Source: Mastigias papua (taxonomy: Eukaryota > Cnidaria > Scyphozoa > Rhizostomeae > Mastigiidae). Taken from it: a stretch of 64,000 nt of DNA. The position numbers and the translations under genes are program-made. The DNA is taken from contig OZ025272.1 in assembly GCA_964019165.1 (NCBI GenBank), positions 6,156,993 through 6,220,992 on the forward strand, given 5' to 3'. The notes beneath the pieces are model-generated. The model saw only the letters and a program-made list of their open reading frames with translations. It was not told the DNA's origin and did no database searches. Within the stretch, counting starts at the first letter, position 1; every line of letters begins with the position of its first letter. Below are positions 30,701 to 44,800 of this stretch, in pieces.

Positions 30701-33700
30701 GGTGAAATTCTGTGCAAGTGCGTCAATCTCATGCATCAAACATCTTTTACATTTATTGTTGGACCGTTGTCAGTAGTTTAGCCAATGCGTCCTATTCATA
30801 TTAGCTTTAGTCTTTGTTTTTACACTACATACACTATATAAAGCTTTAAAGTGCCTTAGAAGTGGCAAAATTGACAATATTATGCAATGGCTACATTTCA
30901 CTATAACTGTGTGTTACATCGCCAAACCATAATCTAAGCATGTTTGTGCATTGAATCAAGCACTTTTAATATGATATGACCATCAGATGTGTAGTCATTG
31001 CTGGATTTTCAGTGTTTGCACACATACGTATTTTAGGCCCATTACAGGTAATGATCAATTGTGCATATACTGTTGTATGATTGAAATTCTGTGCAAGTGC
31101 GTCAATCTCATGCATCAAACGTCTTTTACATCTATGGTTGCACCGATGTCAGTAGTTTAGCCAATGCTTCCTACTCATATTAGCTTTTGTCTTTGTTTTT
31201 ACACTACATACACTATATAGAGCTTTAAACTGCCTTACATGTGGCAAAATTGACAATACTATGCAATGGCTACATTTGACTATAAATGTGTGTGTTACAT
31301 CGCCAAACCATAATCTAAGCAGTTTTGTGCATTGAATCAAGCACTTTTAATATGATATGACCATCAGATGTGTAGTCATTGCTGTATTTTCAGTGTTTGC
31401 ACACATACGTATTTTAGGCCCATTACAGGTAATGATCAATTGTGCATATACTGTTGTATGGATGAAATTCTGTGCAAGTGCGTTAAATCTCCTGCATCAA
31501 ACTTCTTTTACATGTATGGTTTGACCGCTGTCAGTAGTTTAGCCAATGCTTCCTACTCATATTAGCTTTAGTCTTTGTTCTTAAAATACATGCACTATAT
31601 AGAGCTTTAAAGTGCCTTACATGTGGCAAAATTGACAATACTATGCAATGGCTACATTTGACTATAAATGTGTGTGTTACAGCGCCAAACCATAATCTAA
31701 GCAGTTTTGTGCATTGAATCAAGCACTTTTAATATGATATGACCATCAGATGTGTAGTCATTGCTGTATTGTCAGTGTTTGCACACATACGTATTTTTGG
31801 CCTATTACAGGTAATGATCAATTGTGCATATACTGTTGTATGATTGAAATTCTGTGCAAGTGCGTCAATCTCATGCATCAAACGTCTTTTACATGTATGG
31901 TTAGACCGTTGTCAGTAGTTTTGCCCATGCTTCCTACTCATATTAGCTTTAGTCTTTGTTTTTACACTACATACACTATATAGAGCTTTAAAGTGCCTTA
32001 CATATAGCAAAATTGACAATACTATGCAATGGCTACATTTGACTTTAAGTGTGTGTGTTACAGCGCCAAACCATAATCTAAGCATGTTTCTGCATTGAAT
32101 CAAGCACTTTTAATATGATATGACCATCAGATGTGTAGTCATTGCTGTATTTTCAGTGTTTGCACATATACGTATTTTAGGCCTATTACAGGTAATGATC
32201 AATTGTGCATATATTGTTGTATGATTGAAATTCTGTGCAAGTGCGTCAATCTCATGCATCAAACGTCTTTTACATCTATGGTTGCACCGATGTCAGTAGC
32301 TTAGCCAATGCTTCCTACTCATATTAGCTTTAGTCTTTGTTTTTACACTACATACACTATATAGAGCTTTAAAGTGCCTTACATGTGGCAAAATTGACAA
32401 TACTATGCAATGGCTACATTTGAATAAAAGTGTGTGTGTTACATCGCCAAACCATAATCTAAGCATGTTTGTTCATTGGATCAAGCATTTTTAATATGAT
32501 ATGACCATCAGATGTGTAGTCATTGCTGTATTGCCAGTGTTTGCACACATACGTATTTTAAGTCCATTACAGGTAATGATCAATTGTGCATATACTGTTG
32601 TATGATTGAAATTCTTTGCAAGTGCGTCAATCTCATGTATCACACGTCTTTTACATCTATGGTTGCACCGATGTCAGTAGTTTAGCCAATGCTTCCTACT
32701 CATATTAGCTTTAGTCTTTGTTTTTACACTACATACACTATATAGAGCTTTAAAGTGCCTTACAAGTGGCAAAATTGACAATATTATGCAATGGCTACAT
32801 TTGAATATAAATGTGTGTGTTACAGCGCCAAACCATAATCTAAGCAGTTTTGTGCATTGAATCAAGCACTTTTAATATGATATGACCATCAGATGTGTAG
32901 TCATTGCTGTATTTTCAGTGTTTGAACACATACGTATTTTAGGCCCATTACAGGTAATGATCAATTTTTGCATATACTGTTGTATGGGTGACATTCTGTG
33001 CAAGTGCGTTAAATCTCCTGCATCACACGTCTTTTACATGTATGGTTGGACCGCTGTCAGTAGTTTAGCCAATGCTTCCTACTCATATTAGCTTTAGTCT
33101 TTGTTCCTAAAATACATGCACTATATAGAGCTTTAAAGTGCCTTACATTTGGCAAAATTGACAATACTATGCAATGGCTACATTTGACTATAAACTTGTG
33201 TGTTACATCGCCAAACCATAATCTAAGCATGTTTCTGCATTGAATCAAGCACTTTTAATATGATATGACCATCAGATGTGTAGTCATTGCTGTATTTTCA
33301 GTGTTTGCACAGATACGTATTTTAGGCCCATTACAGGTAATGATCAATTGTGCATATACTGTTGTATGGGTGACAGTCTGTGCAAGTGCGTCAATCTCAT
33401 GCATCAAACGTCTTTTACATCTATGGTTGCACCGATGTCAGTAGTTTAGCCAATGCTTCCTACTCATATTAGCTTTTGTCTTTGTTTTTACACTACATGC
33501 ACTATATAGAGCTTTAAACTGCCTTACATGTGGCAAAATTGACAATACTATGCAATGGCTACATTTGACTATAAATGTGTGTGTTACATCGCCAAACCAT
33601 AATCTAAGCAGTTTTGTGCATTGATTCAAGCACTTTTAATATGATATGACCATCAGATGTGTAGTCATTGCTGTATTTTCAGTGTTTGCACACATACGTA

Positions 33701-34050
33701 TTTTAGGCCCATTACAGGTAATGATCAATTGTCCATATACTGTTGTATGGGTGAAATTCTGTGCAAGTGCGTCAATCTCATGCATCAAACATCTTTTACA
33801 TTTATTGTTGGACCGTTGTCAGTAGTTTAGCCAATGCTTCCTACTCATATTAGCTTTAGTCTTTGTTTTTACACTACATACACTATATAAAGCTTTAAAG
33901 TGCCTTAGAAGTGGCAAAATTGACAATATTATGCAATGGCTACATTTCACTATAACTGTGTGTTACATCGCCAAACCATAATCTAAGCATGTTTGTGCAT
34001 TGAATCAAGCACTTTTAATATGATATGACCATCAGATGTGTAGTCATTGC
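27720..34050 (+). repeat. Nested higher-order blocks (4-mer and 8-mer spacing)
   Basis: A series of monomers beginning with the private gtcagtagcttagcc form occurs at about 27,717, 29,246 and 32,295, spaced 1,526 bp (four monomers) and 3,049 bp (eight monomers). The 29.2-31.1 kb and 32.3-34.1 kb stretches are collinear, sharing the cctaaaatacatgcac form, gcgttaaatctcctgcatca, gtatgggtgacagtctg, the ttgtccatatac form and the short tttcactataactgtgtg form. This is higher-order repeat structure with large, irregular units. Confidence 0.75.
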
Positions 34051-35084
34051 TGGATTTTCAGTGTTTGCACACATACGTATTTTAGGCCCATTACAGGTAA
34101 TGATCAATTGTGCATATACTGTTGTATGATTGAAATTCTGTGCAAGTGCGTCAATCTCATGCATCAAACGTCTTTTACATGTATGGTTGGACCGTTGTCA
34201 GTAGTTTTGCCCATGCTTCCTACTCATATTAGCTTTAGTCTTTGTTTTTACACTACATACACTATATAGAGCTTTAAAGTGCCTTACATATAGCAAAATT
34301 GACAATACTATGCAATGGCTACATTTGACTTTAAGTGTGTGTGTTACAGCGCCAAACCATAATCTAAGCAGTTTTGTGCATTGAATCAAGCACTTTTAAT
34401 ATGATATGACCATCAGATGTGTAGTCATTGCTGTATTTTCAGTGTTTGCACACATACGTATTTTAGGCCTATTACAGGTAATGATCAATTGTGCATATAC
34501 TGTTGTATGGTTGAAATTCTGTGCAAGTGCGTCAATCTCATGCATCAAACATCTTTTACATTTATTGTTGGACCGTTGTCAGTAGTTTAGCCAATGCTTC
34601 CTACTCATATTAGCTTTAGTCTTTGGTTTTACACTACATACACTATATAGACCTTAAAAGTGCCTTGCATGTGGCAAAATTGACAATACTATGCAATGGC
34701 TACATTTGACTTTAAATGTGTGTGTTACAGCGCCAAACCATAATCTAAGCATTTTTGTGCATTGAATCAAGCACTTTTAATATGATATGACCATCAGATG
34801 TGTAGTCATTGCTGTATTTTCAGTGTTTGCACACATGCGTAATTTAGGCCCATTACAGGTAATGATCAATTGTGCATATACTGTTGTATGATTAAAATTC
34901 TGTGCAAGTGCGTCAATCTCATGCATCAAACGTCTTTTACATCTATGGTTGCACCGATGTCAGTAGTTTAGCCAATGCTTCCTACTCATATTAGCTTTTG
35001 TCTTTGTTTTTACACTACATACACTATATAGAGCTTTAAACTGCCTTACATGTGGCAAAATTGACAATACTATGCAATGGCTAC

Positions 35085-38000
35085 ATTTGAATAAAAGTGT
35101 GTGTGTTACAGCGCCAAACCATAATCTAAGCAGTTTTGTGCATTGAATCAAGCACTTTTAATATGATATGACCATCAGATGTGTAGTCATTGCTGTATTT
35201 TCAGTGGTTGCACACATACGTATTTTAGGCCCATTACAGGTAATGATCAATTGTCCATATACTGTTGTATGATTGATATTCTGTGCAAGTGCGTCAATCT
35301 CATGCATCAAACATCTTTTACATTTATTGTTGGACCGTTGTCAGTAGTTTAGCCAATGCTTCCTACTCATATTAGCTTTAGTCTTTGGGTTTACACTACA
35401 TACACTATATAGACCTTAAAAGTGCCTTGCATGTGGCAAAATTGACAATAATATGCAATGGCTACATTTGACTATAAATGTGTGTGTTACAGCGCCAAAC
35501 CATAATCTAAGCATGTTTCTGCATTGAATCAAGCACTTTTAATATGATATGACCATCAGATGTGTAGTCATTGCTGTATTTTCAGTGGTTGCACACATAC
35601 GTATTTTAGGCCCATTACAGGTAATAATCAATTGTCCATATACTGTTGCATGATTGATATTCTGTGCAAGTGCGTCAATCTCATGCATCAAACATCTTTT
35701 ACATTTATTGTTGGACCGTTGTCAGTAGTTTAGCCAATGCTTCCTACTCATATTAGCTTTCGTCTTTGGTTTTACACTACATACACTATATAGACCTTAA
35801 AAGTGCCTTGCATGTGGCAAAATTGACAATACTATGCAATGGCTACATTTGACTATAAATGTGTGTGTTACAGCGCCAAACCATAATCTAAGCATGTTTG
35901 TGCATTGAATCAAGCACTTTTAATATATGACCATCAGATGTGTAGTCATTGCTGTATTTTCAGTGTTTGCACACATACGTATTTTAAGCCCATTACAGGT
36001 AATGATCAATTGTCCATATACTGTTGTATGATTGAAATTCTGTGCAAGTGCGTCAATCTCATGCATCAAACATCTTTTACATTTATTGTTGGACCGTTGT
36101 CAGTAGTTTAGCCAATGCTTCCTACTCATATTAGCTTTAGTCTTTGGTTTTACACTACATACACTATATAGACCTTAAAAGTGCCTTGCATGTGGCAAAA
36201 TTGACAATACTATGCAATGGCTACATTTGAATAAAAGTGTGTGTGTTACAGCGCCAAACCATAATCTAAGCAGTTTTGTGCATTGAATCAAGCACTTGTA
36301 ATATGATATGACCATCAGATGTGTAGTCATTGCTGTATTTTCAGTGGTTGCACACATACGTATTTTAGGCCCATTACAGGTAATGATCAATTGTCCATAT
36401 ACTGTTGCATGATTGATATTCTGTGCAAGTGCGTCAATCTCATGCATCAAACATCTTTTACATTTATTGTTGGACCGTTGTCAGTAGTTTAGCCAATGCT
36501 TCCTACTCATATTAGCTTTAGTCTTTGGTTTTACACTACATACACTATATAGACCTTAAAAGTGCCTTGCATGTGGCAAAATTGACAATAATATGCAATT
36601 GCTACATTTGACTATAAATGTGTGTGTTACAGCGCCAAACCATAATCTAAGCATGTTTCTGCATTGAATCAAGCACTTTTAATATGATATGACCATCAGA
36701 TGTGTAGTCATTGCTGTATTTTCAGTGGTTGCACACATACGTATTTTAGGCCCATTACAGGTAATGATCAATTGTCCATATACTGTTGTATGATTGAAAT
36801 TCTGTGCAAGTGCGTCAATCTCATGCATCAAACATCTTTTACATTTATTGTTGGACCGTTGTCAGTAGTTTAGCCAATGCTTCCTACTCATATTAGCTTT
36901 AGTCTTTGGTTTTACACTACATACACTATATAGACCTTAAAAGTGCCTTGCATGTGGCAATATTGACAATAATATGCAATGGCTACATTTGACTATAAAT
37001 GTGTGTGTTACAGCGCCAAACCATAATCTAAGCATGTTTCTGCATTGAATCAAGCACTTTTAATATGATATGACCATCAGATGTGTAGTCATTGCTGTAT
37101 TTTCAGTGGTTGCACACATACGTATTTTAGGCCCATTACAGGTAATGATCAATTGTCCATATACTGTTGTATGATTGATATTCTGTGCAAGTGCGTCAAT
37201 CTCATGCATCAAACATCTTTTACATTTATTGTTGGACCGTTGTCAGTAGTTTAGCCAATGCTTCCTACTCATATTAGCTTTAGTCTTTGGTTTTACACTA
37301 CATACACTATATAGACCTTAAAAGTGCCTTGCATGTGGCAAAATTGACAATACTATGCAATGGCTACATTTGAATAAAAGTGTGTGTGTTACAGCGCCAA
37401 ACCATAATCTAAGCAGTTTTGTGCATTGAATCAAGCACTTGTAATATGATATGACCATCAGATGTGTAGTCATTGCTGTATTTTCAGTGGTTGCACACAT
37501 ACGTATTTTAGGCCCATTACAGGTAATGATCAATTGTGCATATACTGTTGTATGATTGAAATTCTGTGCAAGTGCGTCAATCTCATGCATCAAACATCTT
37601 TTACATTTATTGTTGGACCGTTGTCAGTAGTTTAGCCAATGCTTCCTACTCATATTAGCTTTAGTCTTTGGTTTTACACTACATACACTATATAGACCTT
37701 AAAAGTGCCTTGCATGTGGCAAAATTGACAATAATATGCAATGGCTACATTTGACTATAAATGTGTGTGTTACAGCGCCAAACCATAATCTAAGCATGTT
37801 TCTGCATTGAATCAAGCACTTTTAATATGATATGACCATCAGATGTGTAGTCATTGCTGTATTTTCAGTGGTTGCACACATACGTATTTTAGGCCCATTA
37901 CAGGTAATGATCAATTGTGCATATACTGTTGTATGATTGAAATTCTGTGCAAGTGCGTCAATCTCATGCATCAAACATCTTTTACATTTATTGTTGGACC

Positions 38001-40010
38001 GTTGTCAGTAGTTTAGCCAATGCTTCCTACTCATATTAGCTTTAGTCTTTGGTTTTACACTACATACACTATATAGACCTTAAAAGTGCCTTGCATGTGG
38101 CAAAATTGACAATAATATGCAATGGCTACATTTGACTATAAATGTGTGTGTTACAGCGCCAAACCATAATCTAAGCATGTTTCTGCATTGAATCAAGCAC
38201 TTTTAATATGATATGACCATCAGATGTGTAGTCATTGCTGTATTTTCAGTGGTTGCACACATACGTATTTTAGGCCCATTAGAGGTAATGATCAATTCTC
38301 CATATACTGTTGCATGATTGATATTCTGTGCAAGTGCGTCAATCTCATGCATCAAACATCTTTTACATTTATTGTTGGACCGTTGTCAGTAGTTTAGCCA
38401 ATGCTTCCTACTCATATTAGCTTTAGTCTTTGGTTTTACACTACATACACTATATAGACCTTAAAAGTGCCTTGCATGTGGCAAAATTGACAATACTATG
38501 CAATGGCTACATTTGAATAAAAGTGTGTGTGTTACAGCGCCAAACCATAATCTAAGCAGTTTTGTGCATTGAATCAAGCACTTGTAATATGATATGACCA
38601 TCAGATGTGTAGTCATTGCTGTATTTTCAGTGGTTGCACACATACGTATTTTAGGCCCATTACAGGTAATGATCAATTGTGCATATACTGTTGTATGATT
38701 GAAATTCTGTGCAAGTGCGTCAATCTCATGCATCAAACATCTTTTACATTTATTGTTGGACCGTTGTCAGTAGTTTAGCCAATGCTTCCTACTCATATTA
38801 GCTTTAGTCTTTGGTTTTACACTACATACACTATATAGACCTTAAAAGTGCCTTGCATGTGGCAAAATTGACAATAATATGCAATGGCTACATTTGACTA
38901 TAAATGTGTGTGTTACAGCGCCAAACCATAATCTAAGCATGTCTCTGCATTGAATCAAGCACTTTTAATATGATATGACCATGAGATGTGTAGTCATTGC
39001 TGTATTTTCAGTGTTTGCACACATACGTATTTTAGGCCCATTACAGGTAATGATCAATTGTGCATATACTGTTGTATGATTGAAATTCTGTGCAAGTGCG
39101 TCAATCTCATGCATCAAACATCTTTTACATTTATTGTTGGACCGTTGTCAGTAGTTTAGCCAATGGTTCCTACTCATATTAGCTTTAGTCTTTGGTTTTA
39201 CACTACATACACTATATAGACCTTAAAAGTGCCTTGCATGTGGCAAAATTGACAATACTATTTAATGGCTACATTTGACTATAAATGTGTGTGTTACAGC
39301 GCCAAACCATAATCTAAGCATTTTTGTGCATTGAATCAAGCACTTTTAATATGATATGACCATCAGATGTGTAGTCATTGCTGTATTGTCAGTGTTTGCA
39401 CACATGCGTATTTTAGGCCCATTACAGGTAATGATCAATTGTGCATATACTGTTGTATGATTAAAATTCTGTGCAAGTGCGTCAATCTCATGCATCAAAC
39501 GTCTTTTACATCTATGGTTGCACCGATGTCAGTAGTTTAGCCAATGCTTCCTACTCATATTAGCTTTTGTCTTTGTTTTTACACTACATACACTATATAG
39601 AGCTTTAAACTGCCTTACATGTGGCAAAATTGACAATACTATGCAATGGCTACATTTGAATAAAAGTGTGTGTGTTACAGCGCCAAACCATAATCTAAGC
39701 AGTTTTGTGCATTGAATCAAGCACTTGTAATATGATATGACCATCAGATGTGTAGTCATTGCTGTATTTTCAGTGGTTGCACACATACGTATTTTAGGCC
39801 CATTACAGGTAATGATCAATTGTGCATATACTGTTGTATGATTGAAATTCTGTGCAAGTGCGTCAATCTCATGCATCAAACATCTTTTACATTTATTGTT
39901 GGACCGTTGTCAGTAGTTTAGCCAATGCTTCCTACTCATATTAGCTTTAGTCTTTGGTGTTACACTACATACACTATATAGACCTTAAAGGTGCCTTGCA
40001 TGTGGCAAAA
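35085..40010 (+). repeat. 1,143-bp trimeric higher-order repeat
   Basis: The marker tttgaataaaagtgtgtgtg falls at about 35,091, 36,231, 37,374, 38,517 and 39,660, so the spacing is 1,140 and then 1,143 three times (three monomers). The first interval is 3 bp short because one monomer has lost three bases near 35,925 (aatatatgacc for aatatgatatgacc). Within each unit the three monomers differ from one another, while equivalent monomers of successive units are nearly identical. This is the hallmark of a true higher-order repeat. Confidence 0.88.
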
Positions 40011-41815
40011 TTGACAATACTATGCAATGGCTACATTTGACTATAAATGTGTGTGTTACAGCGCCAAACCATAATCTAAGCAGTTTTGTGCATTGAATCA
40101 AGCACTTTTAATATGATATGACCATCAGATGTGTAGTCATTGCTGTATTGTCAGTGTTTGCACACATACGTATTTTAGGCCTATTACACGTAAAGATCAA
40201 TTGTGCATATACTGTTGTATGGTTGAAATTCTGTGCAAGTGCGTCAATCTCATGCATCAAACATCATTTACATTTATTGTTGGACCGTTGTCAGTAGTTT
40301 AGCCAATGCTTCCTACTCATATTAGCTTTAGTCTTTGTTTTTACACTACATACACTATATAGAGCTTTAATGTGCCTTACATATGGCAAAATTGACAATA
40401 CTATGCAATGGCTACATTTGACTATAAATTTGTGTGTTACATCGCCAAACCATATTCTAAGCATGTTTGTGCATTGAATCAAGCACTTTTAATATGATAT
40501 GACCATCAGATGTGTAGTCATTGCTGTATTGTCAGTGTTTGCACACATACGTATTTACAGTCCAATACAGGTAATGATCAATTGTGCATATACTGTTGTA
40601 TGATTGAAATTCTGTGCAAGTGCGTCAATCTCATGCATCAAACGTCTTTTACATGTATGGTTGGACCGTTGTCAGTAGTTTTGCCAATGCTTCCTACTCA
40701 TATTAGCTTTAGTCTTTGTTTTTACACTACATACACTATATAGAGCTTTAAAGTGCCTTACATATAGCAACATTGACAATACTATGCAATGGCTACATTT
40801 GAGTATAAATTTGTGTCTTACATCGCCAAACCATAATCTAAGCAGTTTTGTGCATTGAATCAAGCACTTTTAATATGATATGACCATCAAATGTGTAGTC
40901 ATTGCTGTATTGTCAGTGTTTGCACAGATACGTATTTTAGGCCCATTACAGGTAATGATCAATTGTGCATATACTGTTGTATGGGTGACAGTCTGTGCAA
41001 GTGCGTCAATCTCATGCATCAACCGTCTTTTACATCTATGGTTGGACCGTTGTCAGTAGTTTAGCCAATGCCTCCTACTCATATTGGCTTTAGTCTTTGT
41101 TTTTACACTACATACACTATATAGAGCTTTAAAGTGCCTTACATGTGGCAAAATTGACAATACTAAGCAATGGCTACAATTGACTTTAAATGTGTGTGTT
41201 ACAGCGCCAAACCATAATCTAAGCATTTTTGTGCATTGAATCAAGCACTTTTAATATGATATGACCATCAGATGTGTAGTCATTGCTGTATTGTCAGTGT
41301 TTGCACACATACGTATTTTAGGCCTATTACAGGTAATGATCAATTGTGCATATACTGTTGTATGATTGAAATTCTGTGCAAGTGCGTCAATCTCATGCAT
41401 CAAACGTCTTTTACATGTATGGTTGGACCGTTGTCAGTAGTTTAGCCAATGCTTCCTACTCATATTAGCTTTAGTCTTTGGTTTTACACTACATACACTA
41501 TATAGACCTTAAAAGTGCCTTGCATGTGGCAAAATTGACAATACTATTCAATGGCTACATTTGACTATAAATGTGTGTGTTACATCGCCAACCCATAATC
41601 TAAGCATGTTTGTGCATTGAATCACGGACTTTTAATATGATATGACCATCAGATGTGTAGTCATTGCTGTATTGTCAGTGTTTGCACACATACGTATTGT
41701 AGGTCCATTACAGGTAATGATCAATTGTGCATATACTGTTGTATGGGTGAAATTCTGTGCAAGTGCGTTAAATCTCCTGCATCAAACGTCTTTTACATGT
41801 ATGGGTGGACCGTTG

Positions 41816-44800
41816 TCAGTAGTTTAGCCAATGCTTCCTATTCATATTAGGTTTAATCTTTGTTCTTAAAATACATGCACTATAAAGAGCTTTAAAGTGC
41901 GTTACATGTGGCAAAATTGACAATACTATGCAATGGCTACATTTGACTATAAATGTGTGTGTTACAGCGCCAAACCATAATCTAAGCAGTTTTGTGCATT
42001 GGATCAAGCACTTTTAATATGATATGACCATCAGATGTGTAGTCATTGCTGTATTGTCAGTGTTTGCACACATACGTATTTTAGGCCTATTACAGGTAAT
42101 GATCAATTGTGCATATACTGTTGTATGGTTGAAATTCTGTGCAAGAGCGTCAATCTCATGCATCAAACGTCTTTTACATGAATGGTTGGACCGTTGTCAG
42201 TAGTTTAGCCAATGCTTCCTACTCATATTAGCTTTAGTCTTTGGTTTTACACTACATACACTATATAGAGTGTAAAAGTGCCTTACATGTGGCAAAATTG
42301 ACAATACTATGCAATGGCTACATTTGACTATAAATGTGTGTGTTACAGCGCCAAACCATAATCTAAGCATTTTTGTGCATTTAATCAAGCACTTTCAATA
42401 TGATATGACCATCAGATGTGCAGTCATTGCTGTATTGTCAGTGTTTGCACACATACGTATTTTAGGCCTATTACAGGTAATGATCAATTGTGCATATACT
42501 GTTGTATGGTTGAAATTCTGTGCAAGTGCGTCAATCTCATGCATGAAACGTCTTTTACATGTATGGTTGCACCGATTTCAGTAGTTTAGCCAATGCTTCC
42601 TACTCATATTAGCTTTAGTCTTTGTTTTTACACTACATACACTATATAGAGCTTACAAGTGCCTTACATTTGGCAAAATTGACAATACTATTCAATGGCT
42701 ACATTTGACTATAAATGTGTGTGTTATAACGCCAAACCATAATCTAAGCATTTTTGTGCATTGAATCAAGGACTTTTAATATGATATGACCATCAGATGT
42801 GTAGTCATTGCTGTATTTTCAGTGTTTGCACACATACGTATTTTAGGCCCATTACAGGTAATGATCAATTGTGCATATACTGTTGTATGGGTGAAATTCT
42901 GTGCAAGTGCGTTAAATCTCCTGCATCAAACGTCTTTTACATGTATGGTTGGACCGCTGTCAGTAGTTTAGCCAATGCTTAATACTCATATTAGGGTTCG
43001 TCTTTGTTCTTACAATACATGCACTATATAGAGCTTTAAAGTGCCTTACATTTGGTAAAATTGACAATACTATGTAATGGCTACATTTGACTATAAATGT
43101 GTGTGTTACAGCGCCAAACCATACTCTAAGCATTCTTGTGCATTCATTCAAGCACCTTCAATATGGTATGACCATCAGATGTGCAGTCATTGCTGAATTT
43201 TCAGTGTTTGCACACATACGTATTTTAGGCCTATTACAGGTAGTGATCAATTGTGCATATACTGTTGTATGGTTGAAATTCTGTGCAAGTGCGTCAATCT
43301 CATGCATCAAACCTCTTTTACATGTATTGTTGGACCGTTGTCAGTAGTTTAGCCAATGCTTCCTACTCATATTAGCTTTAGTCTTTGGTTTTACGCTACA
43401 TGCACTATGTAGACCTTAAAAGTGCCTTGCATGTGGCAAAATTGACAATACTATGCAATGGCTACATTTGACTATAAATGTGTGTGTTACAGCGCCAAAC
43501 CATAATCTGAGCAGTTTTGTGCATTGGATCAAGCACTTTTAATATGATATGACCATCAGATGTGTAGTCATTGCTGTATTGTCAGTGTTTGCACACATAC
43601 GTATTTTAGGCCTATTACAGGTAATGATCAATTGTGCATATACTGTTGTATGGTTGAAATTCTGTGCAAGAGCGTCAATCTCATGCATCAAACGTCTTTT
43701 ACATGAATGGTTGGACCGTTGTCAGTAGTTTAGCCAATGCTTCCTATTCATATTAGCTTTAGTCTTTGGTTTTACACTACATACACTATATAGAGCTTAA
43801 AAGTGCCTTACATGTGGCAAAATTGACAATACTATGCAATGGCTACATTTGACTATAAATGTGTGTGTTACAGCGCCAAACCATAATCTAAGCATATTTG
43901 TGCATTTAATCAAGCACTTTCAATATGATATGACCATCAGATGTGCAGTCATTGCTGTATTGTCAGTGTTTGCACACATACGTATTTTAGGCCCATTACA
44001 GGTAATGATCAATTGTGCATATACTGTTGTATGGTTGAAATTCTGTGCAAGTGCGTCAATCTCATGCATCAAACGTCTTTTACATCTATGGTTGCACCGA
44101 TGTCAGTAGTTTAGCCAATGCTTCCTACTCATATTAGCTTTAGTCTTTGTTTTAAAACTACATACACTATATAGAGCTTACAAGTGCCTTACATTTGGCA
44201 AAATTGACAATACTATTCAATGGCTACATTTGACTATAAATGTGTGTGTTACAGCGCCAAACCATAATCTAAGCACTTTTGTGCATTGAATCAAGCACTT
44301 TTAATATGATATGACCATCAGATGTGTAGTCATTGCTGTATTTTCAGTGTTTGCACACATGCGTATTTTAGGCCCATTACAGGTAATGATCAATTGTGCA
44401 TATACTGTTGTATGGTTGAAATTCTGTGCAAGTGCGTCAATCTCATGCATCAAACGTCTTTTACATCTATGGTTGGACCGTTGTCAGTAGTTTAGCCAAT
44501 GCTTCCTACTCATATTAGCTTTAGTCTTTGTTTATATACTACATACACTATATAGAGCGTAAAAGTGCCTTACATGTGGCAAAATTAACAATACTATTCA
44601 ATGGCTACATTTGACTATACATCTGTGTGTTACAGCGCCAAACCATAATCTAAGCATTTGTGTGCATTGAATCAAGCACTTTTAATATGATATGACCATC
44701 AGATGTGTAGTCATTGCTGTATTTTCAGTGTTTGCACACATACGTATTTTAGGCCCATTACAGGTAATGATCAATTGTGCATATACTGTTGTATGGGTGA

